64,000 bases of DNA from Nostoc calcicola FACHB-3891 (GTDB lineage Bacteria > Cyanobacteriota > Cyanobacteriia > Cyanobacteriales > Nostocaceae), in NCBI RefSeq assembly GCF_014697355.1, contig NZ_JACJRQ010000011.1:62001-126000 (forward strand), in the 5' to 3' direction. Below are positions 34,110 through 42,945 of this stretch, one piece after another (positions within the stretch are counted from its first letter, which is position 1; every line of letters starts with the position of its first letter). A program made the position numbers and the translations under genes. The notes under the pieces were generated by a model. It saw nothing but the letters and a program-made list of their open reading frames with translations, was not told where the DNA came from and ran no database searches.

Positions 34110-36089
34110 ATGAAGCCAAAACTACATTCAGAATCTTCAGGTTGTGGTCACTGTGAACACGAACATCATGAGAATCATAACCATCATCATGATGAGAATC
34201 ATAACCATGACCACAATCATAATCATGGTGAAGAATTCAATCTCAAAAATGAGATATTTCCTTTAATAGTGATTCTAAGTTTGTATGCACCTGGTGTAAT
34301 TTTTGAATACCAGTTGCACAACACACTCTACTCAATAGGTGAATATTTGGTTTTTATTCCTGCTTATTTATTAAGTGGATGGAGTGTTTTAAAAACTGCG
34401 GGACGCAATATACTTAGAGGCAGAATATTTGATGAAACATTTTTAATGACAGTAGCGACACTAGGGGCGATCGCAATTCATAAATTACCCGAAGCTGTCG
34501 GAGTTATGTTATTTTATAAAGTTGGCGAATTGTTCCAAGATATTGCCGTCAGTCGTTCGCGTAATTCCATCAAAGCTTTATTAGAAATCCGCCCAGATTA
34601 TGCAAATATCCAGACAAAACAAGGACTCAAAAAAGTATCGCCAGACACAGTAAATATTGGAGATATTATCGTCGTCAAACCAGGAGAAAAGATTCCCTTA
34701 GATGGTGAAATTATCGAAGGGAATTCCCAAGTTGATACATCTGCATTAACTGGCGAATCTGTGCCGCGAACCGTGAAGCCGGGAGAAACAGTTTTGGCTG
34801 GGACAATCAATAAAATCGGTGTTCTCAGCATTAAAGTCACAAAGCTTTTTGATGAATCTTCCATTGCCAAGATTTTAGATTTAGTGCAAAATGCCAAAAG
34901 CAAAAAAGCAGAAACAGAGAAATTTATTACTAAATTTGCTCGATATTACACGCCAATAGTAGTTTTTACATCTCTAGCAGTTGCCCTGTTACCTCCTTTA
35001 TTCATTTCTGGCGCAACTTCTTCAGAATGGATTTATCGAGCCTTAGTTTTATTAGTTATTTCCTGTCCCTGTGGACTAGTAATCAGTATTCCATTAGGTT
35101 ATTTTGGAGGTGTGGGAGGTGCAGCCAAACGCGGTATTTTAGTAAAAGGCTCTACGTTTTTAGATACTCTCAATATAGTCAAAACGGTTGTTTTTGATAA
35201 AACGGGAACGTTAACTAAAGGAGTATTTAAAGTATCAGAAATAGTACCATATAATGGCTGTAATGAAAAAGAATTACTAGAATTAGCTGCCAAAGTTGAA
35301 TCACATTCAAATCATCCTATTGCCCAATCTATTCGCAATGCTTACGGTGACAAAATCGATGCATCTGATGTGAGAGATTACGAAGAAATAGCAGGTTATG
35401 GAATTAGAGCGAAAATTGAAAATAAGGTAGTGATAGCGGGAAGCGATCGCCTATTACATAAAGAGAACATTGCTCATGATACTTGCTTAGTAGAAGGAAC
35501 AGTTATTCATTTAGCAGTGGATAATATTTACGCTGGTTATATAGTCATTGCTGATGAAGTGAAAGAAGATGCGAGACAAGCTATTCAAACACTCAAAAAA
35601 ATGGGTATGAGAACAGTAATGTTAACAGGAGATAATCAGGCGATCGCCTCTCGAATTGCTCAACAAATTGGCATAGATATCTACGAAGCAGAGTTATTAC
35701 CAGAAGAAAAAGTAAATGCTATTGAGAAGTTACTCAGCACCGCCGACAAACATGCTAAAGTAGCTTTCATTGGCGATGGTATTAATGATGCGCCAGTAAT
35801 TGCTAGAGCAGATGTTGGCATAGCAATGGGCGGCTTGGGTTCAGATGCGGCAATAGAGACTGCTGATATTGTCATCATGACAGATGCACCTTCAAAAGTC
35901 GCAGAAGCAATACAAATTGCTAGAAAAACGCGCCAAATTGTTTGGCAAAATATTAGTTTTGCTTTAGCGATTAAAGGTGTATTTATTGGATTGGGTATTT
36001 TGGGTGTAGCGACAATGTGGGAAGCTGTGTTTGCAGATGTCGGAGTAGCAATGCTTGCAATTCTCAACGCCACTAGAGCAATGAAATGA
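34110..36089 (+). CDS. P1B-type heavy-metal (Zn/Cd/Pb) translocating ATPase
   Basis: This 659-residue membrane pump has the metal-site motif Cys319-Pro-Cys321 in SCPCGLVIS, the phosphorylation site Asp363 in DKTGTL, TGES in the actuator domain and GDGINDAPV near the C-terminus. These place it in the P1B-2 group (ZntA/CadA) that exports zinc, cadmium or lead. It lacks the usual N-terminal HMA domain; in its place residues 11-40 are a Cys/His tail (GCGHCEHEHHENHNHHHDE and more) that could bind zinc. An ArsR or MerR regulator is not adjacent; a MerR-type gene lies 6 kb downstream. It is preceded by an inverted repeat at 34061. Confidence 0.93.
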   Translation: MKPKLHSESSGCGHCEHEHHENHNHHHDENHNHDHNHNHGEEFNLKNEIFPLIVILSLYAPGVIFEYQLHNTLYSIGEYLVFIPAYLLSGWSVLKTAGRNILRGRIFDETFLMTVATLGAIAIHKLPEAVGVMLFYKVGELFQDIAVSRSRNSIKALLEIRPDYANIQTKQGLKKVSPDTVNIGDIIVVKPGEKIPLDGEIIEGNSQVDTSALTGESVPRTVKPGETVLAGTINKIGVLSIKVTKLFDESSIAKILDLVQNAKSKKAETEKFITKFARYYTPIVVFTSLAVALLPPLFISGATSSEWIYRALVLLVISCPCGLVISIPLGYFGGVGGAAKRGILVKGSTFLDTLNIVKTVVFDKTGTLTKGVFKVSEIVPYNGCNEKELLELAAKVESHSNHPIAQSIRNAYGDKIDASDVRDYEEIAGYGIRAKIENKVVIAGSDRLLHKENIAHDTCLVEGTVIHLAVDNIYAGYIVIADEVKEDARQAIQTLKKMGMRTVMLTGDNQAIASRIAQQIGIDIYEAELLPEEKVNAIEKLLSTADKHAKVAFIGDGINDAPVIARADVGIAMGGLGSDAAIETADIVIMTDAPSKVAEAIQIARKTRQIVWQNISFALAIKGVFIGLGILGVATMWEAVFADVGVAMLAILNATRAMK

Positions 36090-36376
36090 AGAAGAATTCA
36101 GAATTCAGGAGTCAGAATAAACACGGTTGCGTACTCATTCTTCCTCTCTTCTCTCCGTATCCTCTGTGCCTCTGCGGTTCGTAAAAAAAAAGAGTTCTAG
36201 CCTCAAATGAACCGTATTAAATTTAATCGGAGTTTGAAACCCTTTATTCATCCTGAATTCTTTCTTGACAAAATTTTAAGTATATCGGGAATCCGTAATT
36301 GGGAAATTGTAGAAGTTAAAACTGAAAAGTAATAATTGAAGTCAGTATTCCCAATCGTATTCTTTCGAGGTATACC
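36090..36376. other. Spacer with GAATTCAGGAGTC repeat
   Basis: About 290 bp without a gene. It starts with GAATTCAGAATTCAGGAGTC and contains CTCTGTGCCTCTGCGGTTCG, a fragment also seen inside the element at 42012. Confidence 0.5.
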
Positions 36377-37054
36377 GTGAACTCACATATTAAAAGTATC
36401 GCTACAGCTGCGCTAGCTTTGCTGCTAACTTACTCAGCAAAAGAAGCAATTGCGCTACCCCAGAAAATCGATCATCCAGTTACTATTGCTAAGTCGCAAC
36501 CATTAACAGACACCTTGATTGTTCCTGGGGAAAGAGTCGGCCCGATAACACGCACAACCACCAAACGAGATTTAGTCAAGTTGTTTGGTGCGTCTCGTCT
36601 CGTTGATAAAACCATTTCTGGTGCTGAAGGAATCGGTAGTTTTGCCGCTACTCAATTAAAGTTAAATCGAGGGCGATCGCTCCTGGTAGTCTGGAGTGAT
36701 AAAACCCGTACCAAACCTCTAGATGTGCGTAACCTGGGTTCAGCTTGGAAAACCCGCGAAGGTATTGGCGTTGGAACCTCTTTGAGCGAGTTACGCAAAC
36801 AATTAGGTAACTTTAAACTCTATGGATTGGGTTGGGATTACGGCGGTACAATTTTGTTGGATAGTAGCAAATTATCCCGCTATCAAGGCAAACTCATTTT
36901 ACGAGTAGACGCTGCTCCCAATGCTTCTGAAAAGTTCCCCAATGACTACCAAGCAGTGTTAGGGGATGGTACTTTTTCCTCCAGCAATCAGCACTGGAAA
37001 CCATTGGGAGTAAGGCTTACAGAAATTATCGTTACATTGAATCCTAGTGAGTAA
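36377..37054 (+). CDS. Exported conserved cyanobacterial protein of unknown function
   Basis: This 225-residue protein starts at a GTG preceded by CGAGG, with a signal peptide (IATAALALLLTYSAKEAIA). The mature part has the pattern IVPGERVGPITRTTTKRDL and later GIGVGTSLSELRKQLGNFKLYG in two pieces, as in a family of periplasmic proteins that I know only as hypothetical from cyanobacteria. The repeated idea (VGPITRTTTKRDLVKLFG and GVGTSLSELRKQLG) suggests two related subdomains. No catalytic motif is visible. It follows the metal ATPase gene by 287 bp and is probably independent of it. Confidence 0.7.
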   Translation: MNSHIKSIATAALALLLTYSAKEAIALPQKIDHPVTIAKSQPLTDTLIVPGERVGPITRTTTKRDLVKLFGASRLVDKTISGAEGIGSFAATQLKLNRGRSLLVVWSDKTRTKPLDVRNLGSAWKTREGIGVGTSLSELRKQLGNFKLYGLGWDYGGTILLDSSKLSRYQGKLILRVDAAPNASEKFPNDYQAVLGDGTFSSSNQHWKPLGVRLTEIIVTLNPSE

Positions 37055-37601
37055 CGATCGGCTGCTCAACATCTAATTTGCTGAGTTAGGCAAAAGTGGA
37101 GTGTGTAAACCAGATTTTTATACTACGTCTGTAACTGGTAAATTACTCCTAGAAGAAACTACATAAGTTATACCATTTCACGAAAATCCTGATACATATA
37201 TATACATAACGTAGGGGCGCACAGCTGTGCGCCCCTACCGAGGTATCTGTATCAATTTTAAAGTGAAATGGTATTACATCTAGACTCAGAATGGTGTTTC
37301 GGCTGTTGAAAGAAAACGCGATCGCCCAAATTGCTACATCGACATTCTGGCGATCGTTAATGAAATTCTACTTGCAGCGCTATAAAAATGCTGCTAATAG
37401 CAGTACAATTGCTATGTAAAAACTATTCTTTGTTAGTTGTGTAGGCGTAGCCCAACCCAGCATCCCAAAAAGTAAGTTGAAAAATCTAGCTAAAAGCCTT
37501 GAAAAGCATACCTAGTATTTTGGCTTTTCTGTCAATGGGTGAGTCCTATTTTCAACACGAAAATAGCCACAAATTTCGATAAATCAACAAACAGGAAAAT
37601 C
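37055..37601. other. Intergenic region with palindromic MITE and lipoxygenase promoter
   Basis: No gene is seen in 547 bp. The element at 37170-37274 lies in the middle. The last 100 bp precede the lipoxygenase gene, with AGGAAAAT just before its ATG. A frame open from a GTG at 37539 is in phase with the lipoxygenase but unlikely to be its start. Confidence 0.6.
37170..37274. mobile_element. MITE with ATACCATTTCAC ends and 28-bp palindrome
   Basis: ATACCATTTCAC at 37170-37181 is matched by GTGAAATGGTAT at 37263-37274. The centre (37211-37238) is a perfect palindrome with the arm GTAGGGGCGCACAG. The element at 22295 is a decayed relative. Confidence 0.85.
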
Positions 37602-39761
37602 ATGTCACAGATTCAGACTGAAGATTCTTTATCTACCTTAAATCAGAAAAGTATAATCTCAGATATTGTAGATTTGCTTAAACTTTTATACTCACTTCTG
37701 AAATTACGTGAAGCTGCATTGAAAGGTTTTACGTATGAATACAACTACACTTATCTAGATCCTTTAGCCATAACAAATGTACCTCAATTCACAATTAGAA
37801 ATATTACTATACCTCTTCTTCCTAAAGAAGAACTTCCCAGCCTCAAATGGATAATTGCAGTAGTAATCAGATTACTTGTTACTCTATTAAACAAGTTGTT
37901 AATTAACCAACCTGATTTATTGAAATCAATAATTGCCGTTTCCTTAGATGCAATTGGTAACGAAATAAACAAGCCAGAATCTCAAGAAGAATTAAGCGCT
38001 ATTCTTTTGAAACTTAAATCAAGTTTAGAAGAAATTAATCAAAATCAGAAAGTTGACGATCAACTTGTACTTGCTAGGTTTGCGAAACAACCAGAAAGCA
38101 TTACTCATCTTTCAATTGATGCGGAATTTCAAGAAATTGAAAAACAGATAGATCTATTATTAATTCAAAATCCAGAAAGAGTTACGCCGAATTTAGAAGA
38201 CTTAAGTGAAGAACCTAAAATTCAAAATCTTAAGGAAATAATTAAATCCACGGCTAAGTTAGCAGAACTAGCTAAGTATCAAATCCCCAGTTCAAAGTCT
38301 GCTTCTGATTCTCCTAGCCTTGAAAGTTACAACAACCAATTTCAAGTTATAGCCAAACCAGATATTTCTTATCACTTTCAAGAAGATAAATATTTTGCTT
38401 ATATGCAGGTAGCTGGCCCCAACCCAGTTATGCTACAGCAGCTAGCACAGCTAGATTTACGTTTACCAATTACTGAAGACAAATACTCTGATGTTGCTAA
38501 CTTATATGGAGTTTCAGATACTCTAAATAACGCCCTAGCTGAGGGTCGAATTTATTTAGCAGATTATACTCTGTTAGATACCTTAGCAAATGGCACTTTC
38601 CCTGAAAAACAAAAGTATATTTCTGCTCCTTTAGCGCTATTTGCAGTACCACCAAGTAGCTATGGAGTTCGCTCTTTATTCCCAGTCGCAATTAGTTATC
38701 GGCAGACTTCAATTAGTAATGATTGGATTTTATTTACACCCTTAGTTACTGATACTGATGCAGATACGTGGATGACTGCCAAGAATATTGTCCAAATGGC
38801 AGATAGTAACTATCACGAGTTAGTCAGTCACTTAGCCCGTACTCACTTAGTGGTTGAGCCTTTTATTGTGCCAACTAATCTATTGCCTGACAACCACAAT
38901 CTAAGGAACCTACTGAAACCTCATCTTGAGGGTACTGTACTGATTAATTATGGCGCTCATACAACCTTAATCGCCCCAGGGGGTGGTGTAGATGAGCTGC
39001 TAGCTAGCAGTATTGGCAGCGATCAAACTCTAGCTGCTAGTGGAACGCAAAGCTACCTGTTTAACTTTAATGATATTGCCTTTCCTGATACTTTAAGAAA
39101 TCGGGGTGTTGACGATACTAGCAAACTACCTATTTACCCCTATAGAGATGACGGATTACTGATTTGGGGGGCTATTGAAAGTTGGGTTAAGGAATATTTT
39201 AGTCTTTACTACAGCAGTGATGCATTAGTTCTTAACGATCGATCTTTACAGACTTGGGCATCTACATTGAGTTCCCATGAAGGAGGTCGCTTACAAAATT
39301 TTGGCGAAGATGAACAAGGGCATATTAAAACACTAGATTATTTAGTGAAAGCTGTCTCAACGATTATTTTTACGGCTAGCGCTCAACACGCTGCTGTTAA
39401 TTTTCCGCAAAAGAAACTGATGATGTATACACCAGCATTTCCTTTAGCTCGTTATTTATCTGTACCTATAGATCCCCAGCAACCAGAGAACTTTATCGAG
39501 GGACTACCGCCGCTAGAGCAAGCACTAAATCAGATCAATTTACTTTATTTACTTGGCTCTATCTACTACACCAATTTAGGCAATTATTCCCCATCAGCTT
39601 TTACAGATGCAAAAGTAACATCGCCTTTGGAAAAATTCCAGATAAAGCTCAAAGAAATTCAGCAACAGATTAACCATAGAAATAGTAATAGTAAGGGTGA
39701 TAGGATAATACCTTACGAGTTTTTACTTCCTACCAATATTCCTCAAAGCATCAATATTTAA
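37602..39761 (+). CDS. Lipoxygenase
   Basis: This 719-residue enzyme has the iron site of lipoxygenases: the His-x4-His-x4-His run His405, His410, His415 in HELVSHLARTH, then His596 and Asn600 in QHAAVN, and a C-terminal Ile. It inserts O2 into polyunsaturated fatty acids to form hydroperoxides. The catalytic domain occupies about residues 250-719. The first 230 residues are helical, without the plant PLAT domain, as in other cyanobacterial lipoxygenases. I chose the ATG at 37602 with AGGAAAAT before it. The regiospecificity cannot be read safely. No catalase-like or hydroperoxide lyase gene is adjacent. Confidence 0.92.
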   Translation: MSQIQTEDSLSTLNQKSIISDIVDLLKLLYSLLKLREAALKGFTYEYNYTYLDPLAITNVPQFTIRNITIPLLPKEELPSLKWIIAVVIRLLVTLLNKLLINQPDLLKSIIAVSLDAIGNEINKPESQEELSAILLKLKSSLEEINQNQKVDDQLVLARFAKQPESITHLSIDAEFQEIEKQIDLLLIQNPERVTPNLEDLSEEPKIQNLKEIIKSTAKLAELAKYQIPSSKSASDSPSLESYNNQFQVIAKPDISYHFQEDKYFAYMQVAGPNPVMLQQLAQLDLRLPITEDKYSDVANLYGVSDTLNNALAEGRIYLADYTLLDTLANGTFPEKQKYISAPLALFAVPPSSYGVRSLFPVAISYRQTSISNDWILFTPLVTDTDADTWMTAKNIVQMADSNYHELVSHLARTHLVVEPFIVPTNLLPDNHNLRNLLKPHLEGTVLINYGAHTTLIAPGGGVDELLASSIGSDQTLAASGTQSYLFNFNDIAFPDTLRNRGVDDTSKLPIYPYRDDGLLIWGAIESWVKEYFSLYYSSDALVLNDRSLQTWASTLSSHEGGRLQNFGEDEQGHIKTLDYLVKAVSTIIFTASAQHAAVNFPQKKLMMYTPAFPLARYLSVPIDPQQPENFIEGLPPLEQALNQINLLYLLGSIYYTNLGNYSPSAFTDAKVTSPLEKFQIKLKEIQQQINHRNSNSKGDRIIPYEFLLPTNIPQSINI

Positions 39762-39934
39762 TAGATACAACTACTTTGTATCTGCGAGATGGATAGTCGG
39801 TAAACTGACGACAATTCGTAAGCTAATCGAATAGATAATACTGGCCAAAACAATTGTCAATTCGCTTTTTCGCCCATTCGCAATTAAATACAAGAAATCA
39901 CTTAATTGCTTAATTGTTAATTAATGGGTATCTT

Positions 39935-40000
39935 GCCCCCACTGATTCAAAAAATCAGTGGTCTTAAATCAGTGGTGGGTTCAAGCCCCCACTGAATTTT
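39935..40000. repeat. Nested CCCACTGATT hairpins with CAAGCCCCC
   Basis: CCCCCACTGATTC, AAATCAGTGG, then AAATCAGTGGTGGGTTCAAG and CCCCCACTGAA can form two alternative stems. The layout recalls the hairpin ends of IS200/IS605-type elements; no transposase or tnpB gene is present. Confidence 0.45.
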
Positions 40001-40037
40001 ATAATTGCGAATTGCGAATTGGAAATTGCGAATTGGC

Positions 40038-40076
40038 TTGACGCCTGTGAGTTTTTCTTGAAGCGACAGGCGTCAA
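40038..40076 (+). terminator. Hairpin in convergent region
   Basis: The arms TTGACGCCTGT and ACAGGCGTCAA are perfect 11-bp inverted repeats with a 17-nt loop. It may stop transcription from the lipoxygenase side, but it lacks a T run and lies 280 bp away. Confidence 0.4.
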
Positions 40077-40548
40077 ATTCATTTTCATACCGAGGCTATC
40101 AAGTGGCGATCGCGCCGCCTATCCACCAATACAAATCACCGAACTGCATAAAATTGAGTCTGCATTGGAATCATGAAACTTATTAAATATAGTGTTATTT
40201 GCCTGATGTAAATCAGAATTTCCTAACCTAGAAAACTAGAAAAACAGAGATATTCAGCAAATTGGTGTTTGTTTATACTATTTCAATTTTTTGTAGTCGT
40301 TATACTCATGACTTAGGTTCTACCTGGGAATTAGGAAGTGGCTTTGCCACTTCTTTTTATTTATATCGTAAGCCAGTAAAAAATAAATTAAAAGTTAAAA
40401 GTAATTTGTTTCAACTTTTAACTTTTATTTAGTGATTACAGCAAATTGCAACTAAATGAAGTAAGATGCATCATCCTGAAAACCAGATACAAAGTTTTTT
40501 TTACTTCTCAATTCTGACTCCTGAATTCTGACTCCCGACTCCTGACAT

Positions 40549-41637
40549 TTAGTCATTACTCATGCTATCTCGCCATCTTTCGCGCTTAGCCTTGCTTTCA
40601 TCATCGCGCGATCGCGCATCTTCCCAAGTCCCCCACATTCGAGACTGCTGTTTTTCAACATGATTGATGAACTGCATAATTGACTGATCTGCTTTAATTG
40701 GGGTTTTCAAATCAAACTGAATAGTTTGGACAACTTTGATATCACCCATGAGAAAGTACTTACCTGCAATCTTAGTTAGCCACAGCACAGCTCGATTGGA
40801 TAACCAACCAAAAATTCCCTTACGTTTTTTAACCATCAACACAATTTGGCCTTCAGCTTTTCCCCATTCATGAAGGCGTGCAGCAAACATCATGTGGACG
40901 TGGAAGAAATCGGGGCCAAATGTCACAATGCCAATGCTACCGTACCAATAGCAAATACTGTAAGTAATGGTACGTTTGTAAAAAAGACGGATGAGCTTGA
41001 CGAAAAATAAATTTTCTTTGATGGGTGCAGTGTTGGTGAAGACAATCGCATTTTCGTTGAGTTGCTGTCTTTCAAAGAGAACTTCTACAGGCAATTTGTG
41101 AACTGTATTCAGGTGCTGAGCATCAATTGCATTAATCATCACTACATTAGGGTGACAATTCATCAAGAAGTGGGAATGGATGGCAATATCACACTCTTTT
41201 TGTTCTAATTCTGGAACAAAAGGTAGAGGTTGTTGTGGTATTTCTCCAGTCCAAACCCAAACCATGCCGTACTTCTCAGCAGTCGGCCAAGATTGTAACT
41301 TCAAAGAAAGCGGCGTATCTAAACAGGGGATATCAATACACATCCCTTCACCATCAAACTTCCAGTGGTGGAAAAAACAACGTAGTGCATTCCCCTCAAC
41401 TTTGCCTTCAGCAAGGTGAGCGCCCATATGTGGACAGTAGGCATCAAAAGTAACTACTCTTTTATCTTTTCCACGGTAAATCACTAGTTCTCTGCCCAAA
41501 ATCGTGACAGGTTTTACTTCACCTACCCGCAGATTTTGAGAGGGTATTACCCAATACCATCCTTCAATAAAACGCTCTGGATTATTAAAAGTTTTAGGTT
41601 TACGGGTTGAGTTAAAAGTCTGCGAGTTGAGATTCAT
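40549..41637 (-). CDS. Rieske-type non-heme iron oxygenase
   Basis: This 362-residue protein has a Rieske [2Fe-2S] domain with CPHMGAHL and CFFHHWKFDG (Cys-x-His and Cys-x2-His), and a mononuclear iron site in DAQHLNTVH (Asp, His, His). These are the features of the large subunit of aromatic-ring or related hydroxylases and demethylases. Electron-delivery partners are not adjacent, so a housekeeping ferredoxin may supply electrons. The substrate is unknown; the C-terminal CxxC of pheophorbide a oxygenase is absent. The last 30 residues are strongly charged. Transcribed alone on the minus strand. Confidence 0.9.
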   Translation of the reverse strand: MNLNSQTFNSTRKPKTFNNPERFIEGWYWVIPSQNLRVGEVKPVTILGRELVIYRGKDKRVVTFDAYCPHMGAHLAEGKVEGNALRCFFHHWKFDGEGMCIDIPCLDTPLSLKLQSWPTAEKYGMVWVWTGEIPQQPLPFVPELEQKECDIAIHSHFLMNCHPNVVMINAIDAQHLNTVHKLPVEVLFERQQLNENAIVFTNTAPIKENLFFVKLIRLFYKRTITYSICYWYGSIGIVTFGPDFFHVHMMFAARLHEWGKAEGQIVLMVKKRKGIFGWLSNRAVLWLTKIAGKYFLMGDIKVVQTIQFDLKTPIKADQSIMQFINHVEKQQSRMWGTWEDARSRDDESKAKRERWRDSMSND

Positions 41638-42237
41638 TTTTATGGTTTCACTTGCAGTGAAGCGGTTAATCTACAAGTAACATGGGAACTCTAAACAAAC
41701 AGTTACTTTCAGTACTAGGACAACAATTTGTCCAATAAAATGATATAAAATATTGAAGATTATCGTTAAAAATGTTAAAATTATAGCAACTAAATAGAAG
41801 CTTCCAGAAGCTGCCATAAAGTCACAATAGATATTTTGGTGTTGCTGATTGAGAATATGAATTTAGATCGTGCAGAGTCGCAGAGAGTAAGAGTTGAGAA
41901 GAGTTGATTTTTGAATTTCATATTCCAATTCAGTAACGCCGATATTTTAAATATTACAACTCAGCACAATTTCTAATAAGATAAAAGTTATAGCTACTGA
42001 TTCTGATATTTTTAGGACTTACGCAAAATATATCTCAAACTCTCATTTCTCCGTGTCCTCTGCGCCTCTGTGGTTCGTTATTCCGTAACTCGTGCGTAAG
42101 TCCTAATTTTGCCATGTAAGTTCTTATTTGAATGAGAAGGTAGCAGTGGAGCAATGTTTACTGTGAACTCTTAAATTCTTCGACAATTTAATAGAAAAAA
42201 TATGTAATAATAATCACAAACATTGGGGTTATCTACC
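41638..42237. other. Divergent intergenic region with MITE
   Basis: No gene is seen in 600 bp between the divergent Rieske and MerR-type genes. It contains the element at 42012-42106 and AT-rich promoter-like sequence. Confidence 0.6.
42012..42106. mobile_element. 95-bp MITE with perfect 14-bp inverted ends
   Basis: TTAGGACTTACGCA at 42012-42025 and TGCGTAAGTCCTAA at 42093-42106 are exact inverted repeats. The interior includes CTCTGCGCCTCTGTGGTTCG, shared with the dispersed sequence at 36170. Confidence 0.85.
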
Positions 42238-42657
42238 ATGTTAACTGAGGAAAAAAAACTACTTTTAATTGGTCAGGTAACAAGTTTGAGCAAAATTCCC
42301 ATTAGGACAATTCGTTATTACGAGAGTTTAGGTTTAATCAAATCCTCAAAACGAACAGAAGGAGGCTTTCGCCAGTTTTCATTAGATGTATTGACTCGTC
42401 TAGCATTCATTAAAAGGGCACAAAATTTCGGTCTGAGCCTAGAAGAGATTGGAGATATTCTTCAGGTCTACGACCAAGGACAAGCTCCCTGTGGTGAAAT
42501 TCAAGAAAAGCTTGAAGAGAAGCTTTCGCAGATCGATCGCCAAATCGATCAGTTGTTAACCTTACGCTCCGAAATCAAAGGATTACTTTCAGGCTGGAAA
42601 AATATGAACGACCAACGTGAGGATACAATTTGTCCCAACATACAAAATACCAGATGA
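42238..42657 (+). CDS. MerR-family transcriptional regulator
   Basis: This 139-residue protein has the MerR winged-helix domain (IGQVTSLSKIPIRTIRYYES, then LGLIKSSKRTEGGFRQF) followed by a coiled-coil dimerisation helix. Two cysteines, in APCGEI and TICPNI near the C-terminus, are spaced as in metal-sensing members (CadR, ZntR, CueR groups), so a metal ligand is likely. MerR proteins bind between distorted -35 and -10 boxes and activate export genes. No exporter gene is adjacent. The metal ATPase 6 kb upstream is a possible target. I chose the ATG at 42238 (MLTEEKK) over a TTG 15 bp upstream. Confidence 0.88.
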   Translation: MLTEEKKLLLIGQVTSLSKIPIRTIRYYESLGLIKSSKRTEGGFRQFSLDVLTRLAFIKRAQNFGLSLEEIGDILQVYDQGQAPCGEIQEKLEEKLSQIDRQIDQLLTLRSEIKGLLSGWKNMNDQREDTICPNIQNTR

Positions 42658-42890
42658 GGGAGATGGGGAGATGGGGAGGTAGGGTTAAAGGTTAAAGGGT
42701 AAAGGGTAAGAATTAAAAACAGGGGAAAAGGTTAAAGGTTAAAGGGTAAAGGGATAAATTTAACCTTTCCCCCTTCCCCCTTTCCCTTTCCCCCTTTCCC
42801 TTTCCCCCTTACCCTTTCCCCCTTACCCTTACCCCTTACCCCTTTCCCTTTCCCCATTCCCAATGACCAATGACTAATGACTGAAAATGT
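42658..42890. repeat. Purine and pyrimidine tandem arrays forming a long imperfect hairpin
   Basis: GGTTAAAGGGTAAAGGG-type units (about 42680-42755) face CCCTTTCCCTTTCCCCC-type units (about 42762-42855), so the transcript could fold into a long imperfect stem. It lies between the convergent MerR and VIPP1 genes and ends with an AATGACC/AATGACT array. Confidence 0.75.
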
Positions 42891-42945
42891 AAAATCCCAC
42901 AACCAATAGGCGTGGGACTGGCTCAAGTGAGTTTTTTGCCAATTA

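Larger units (their letters stand above)
39762..40548. other. Intergenic region with hairpins and repeats
   Basis: No gene is seen in 787 bp between convergent genes. It holds CCCACTGATT/AATCAGTGG hairpins and CAAGCCCCCACTGAATTT at 39935-40000, an AATTGCG array at 39998-40032, the hairpin at 40038-40076, and a CTGACTCCTGAATTCTGACTC repeat cut into units at about 40508-40545. Confidence 0.6.
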
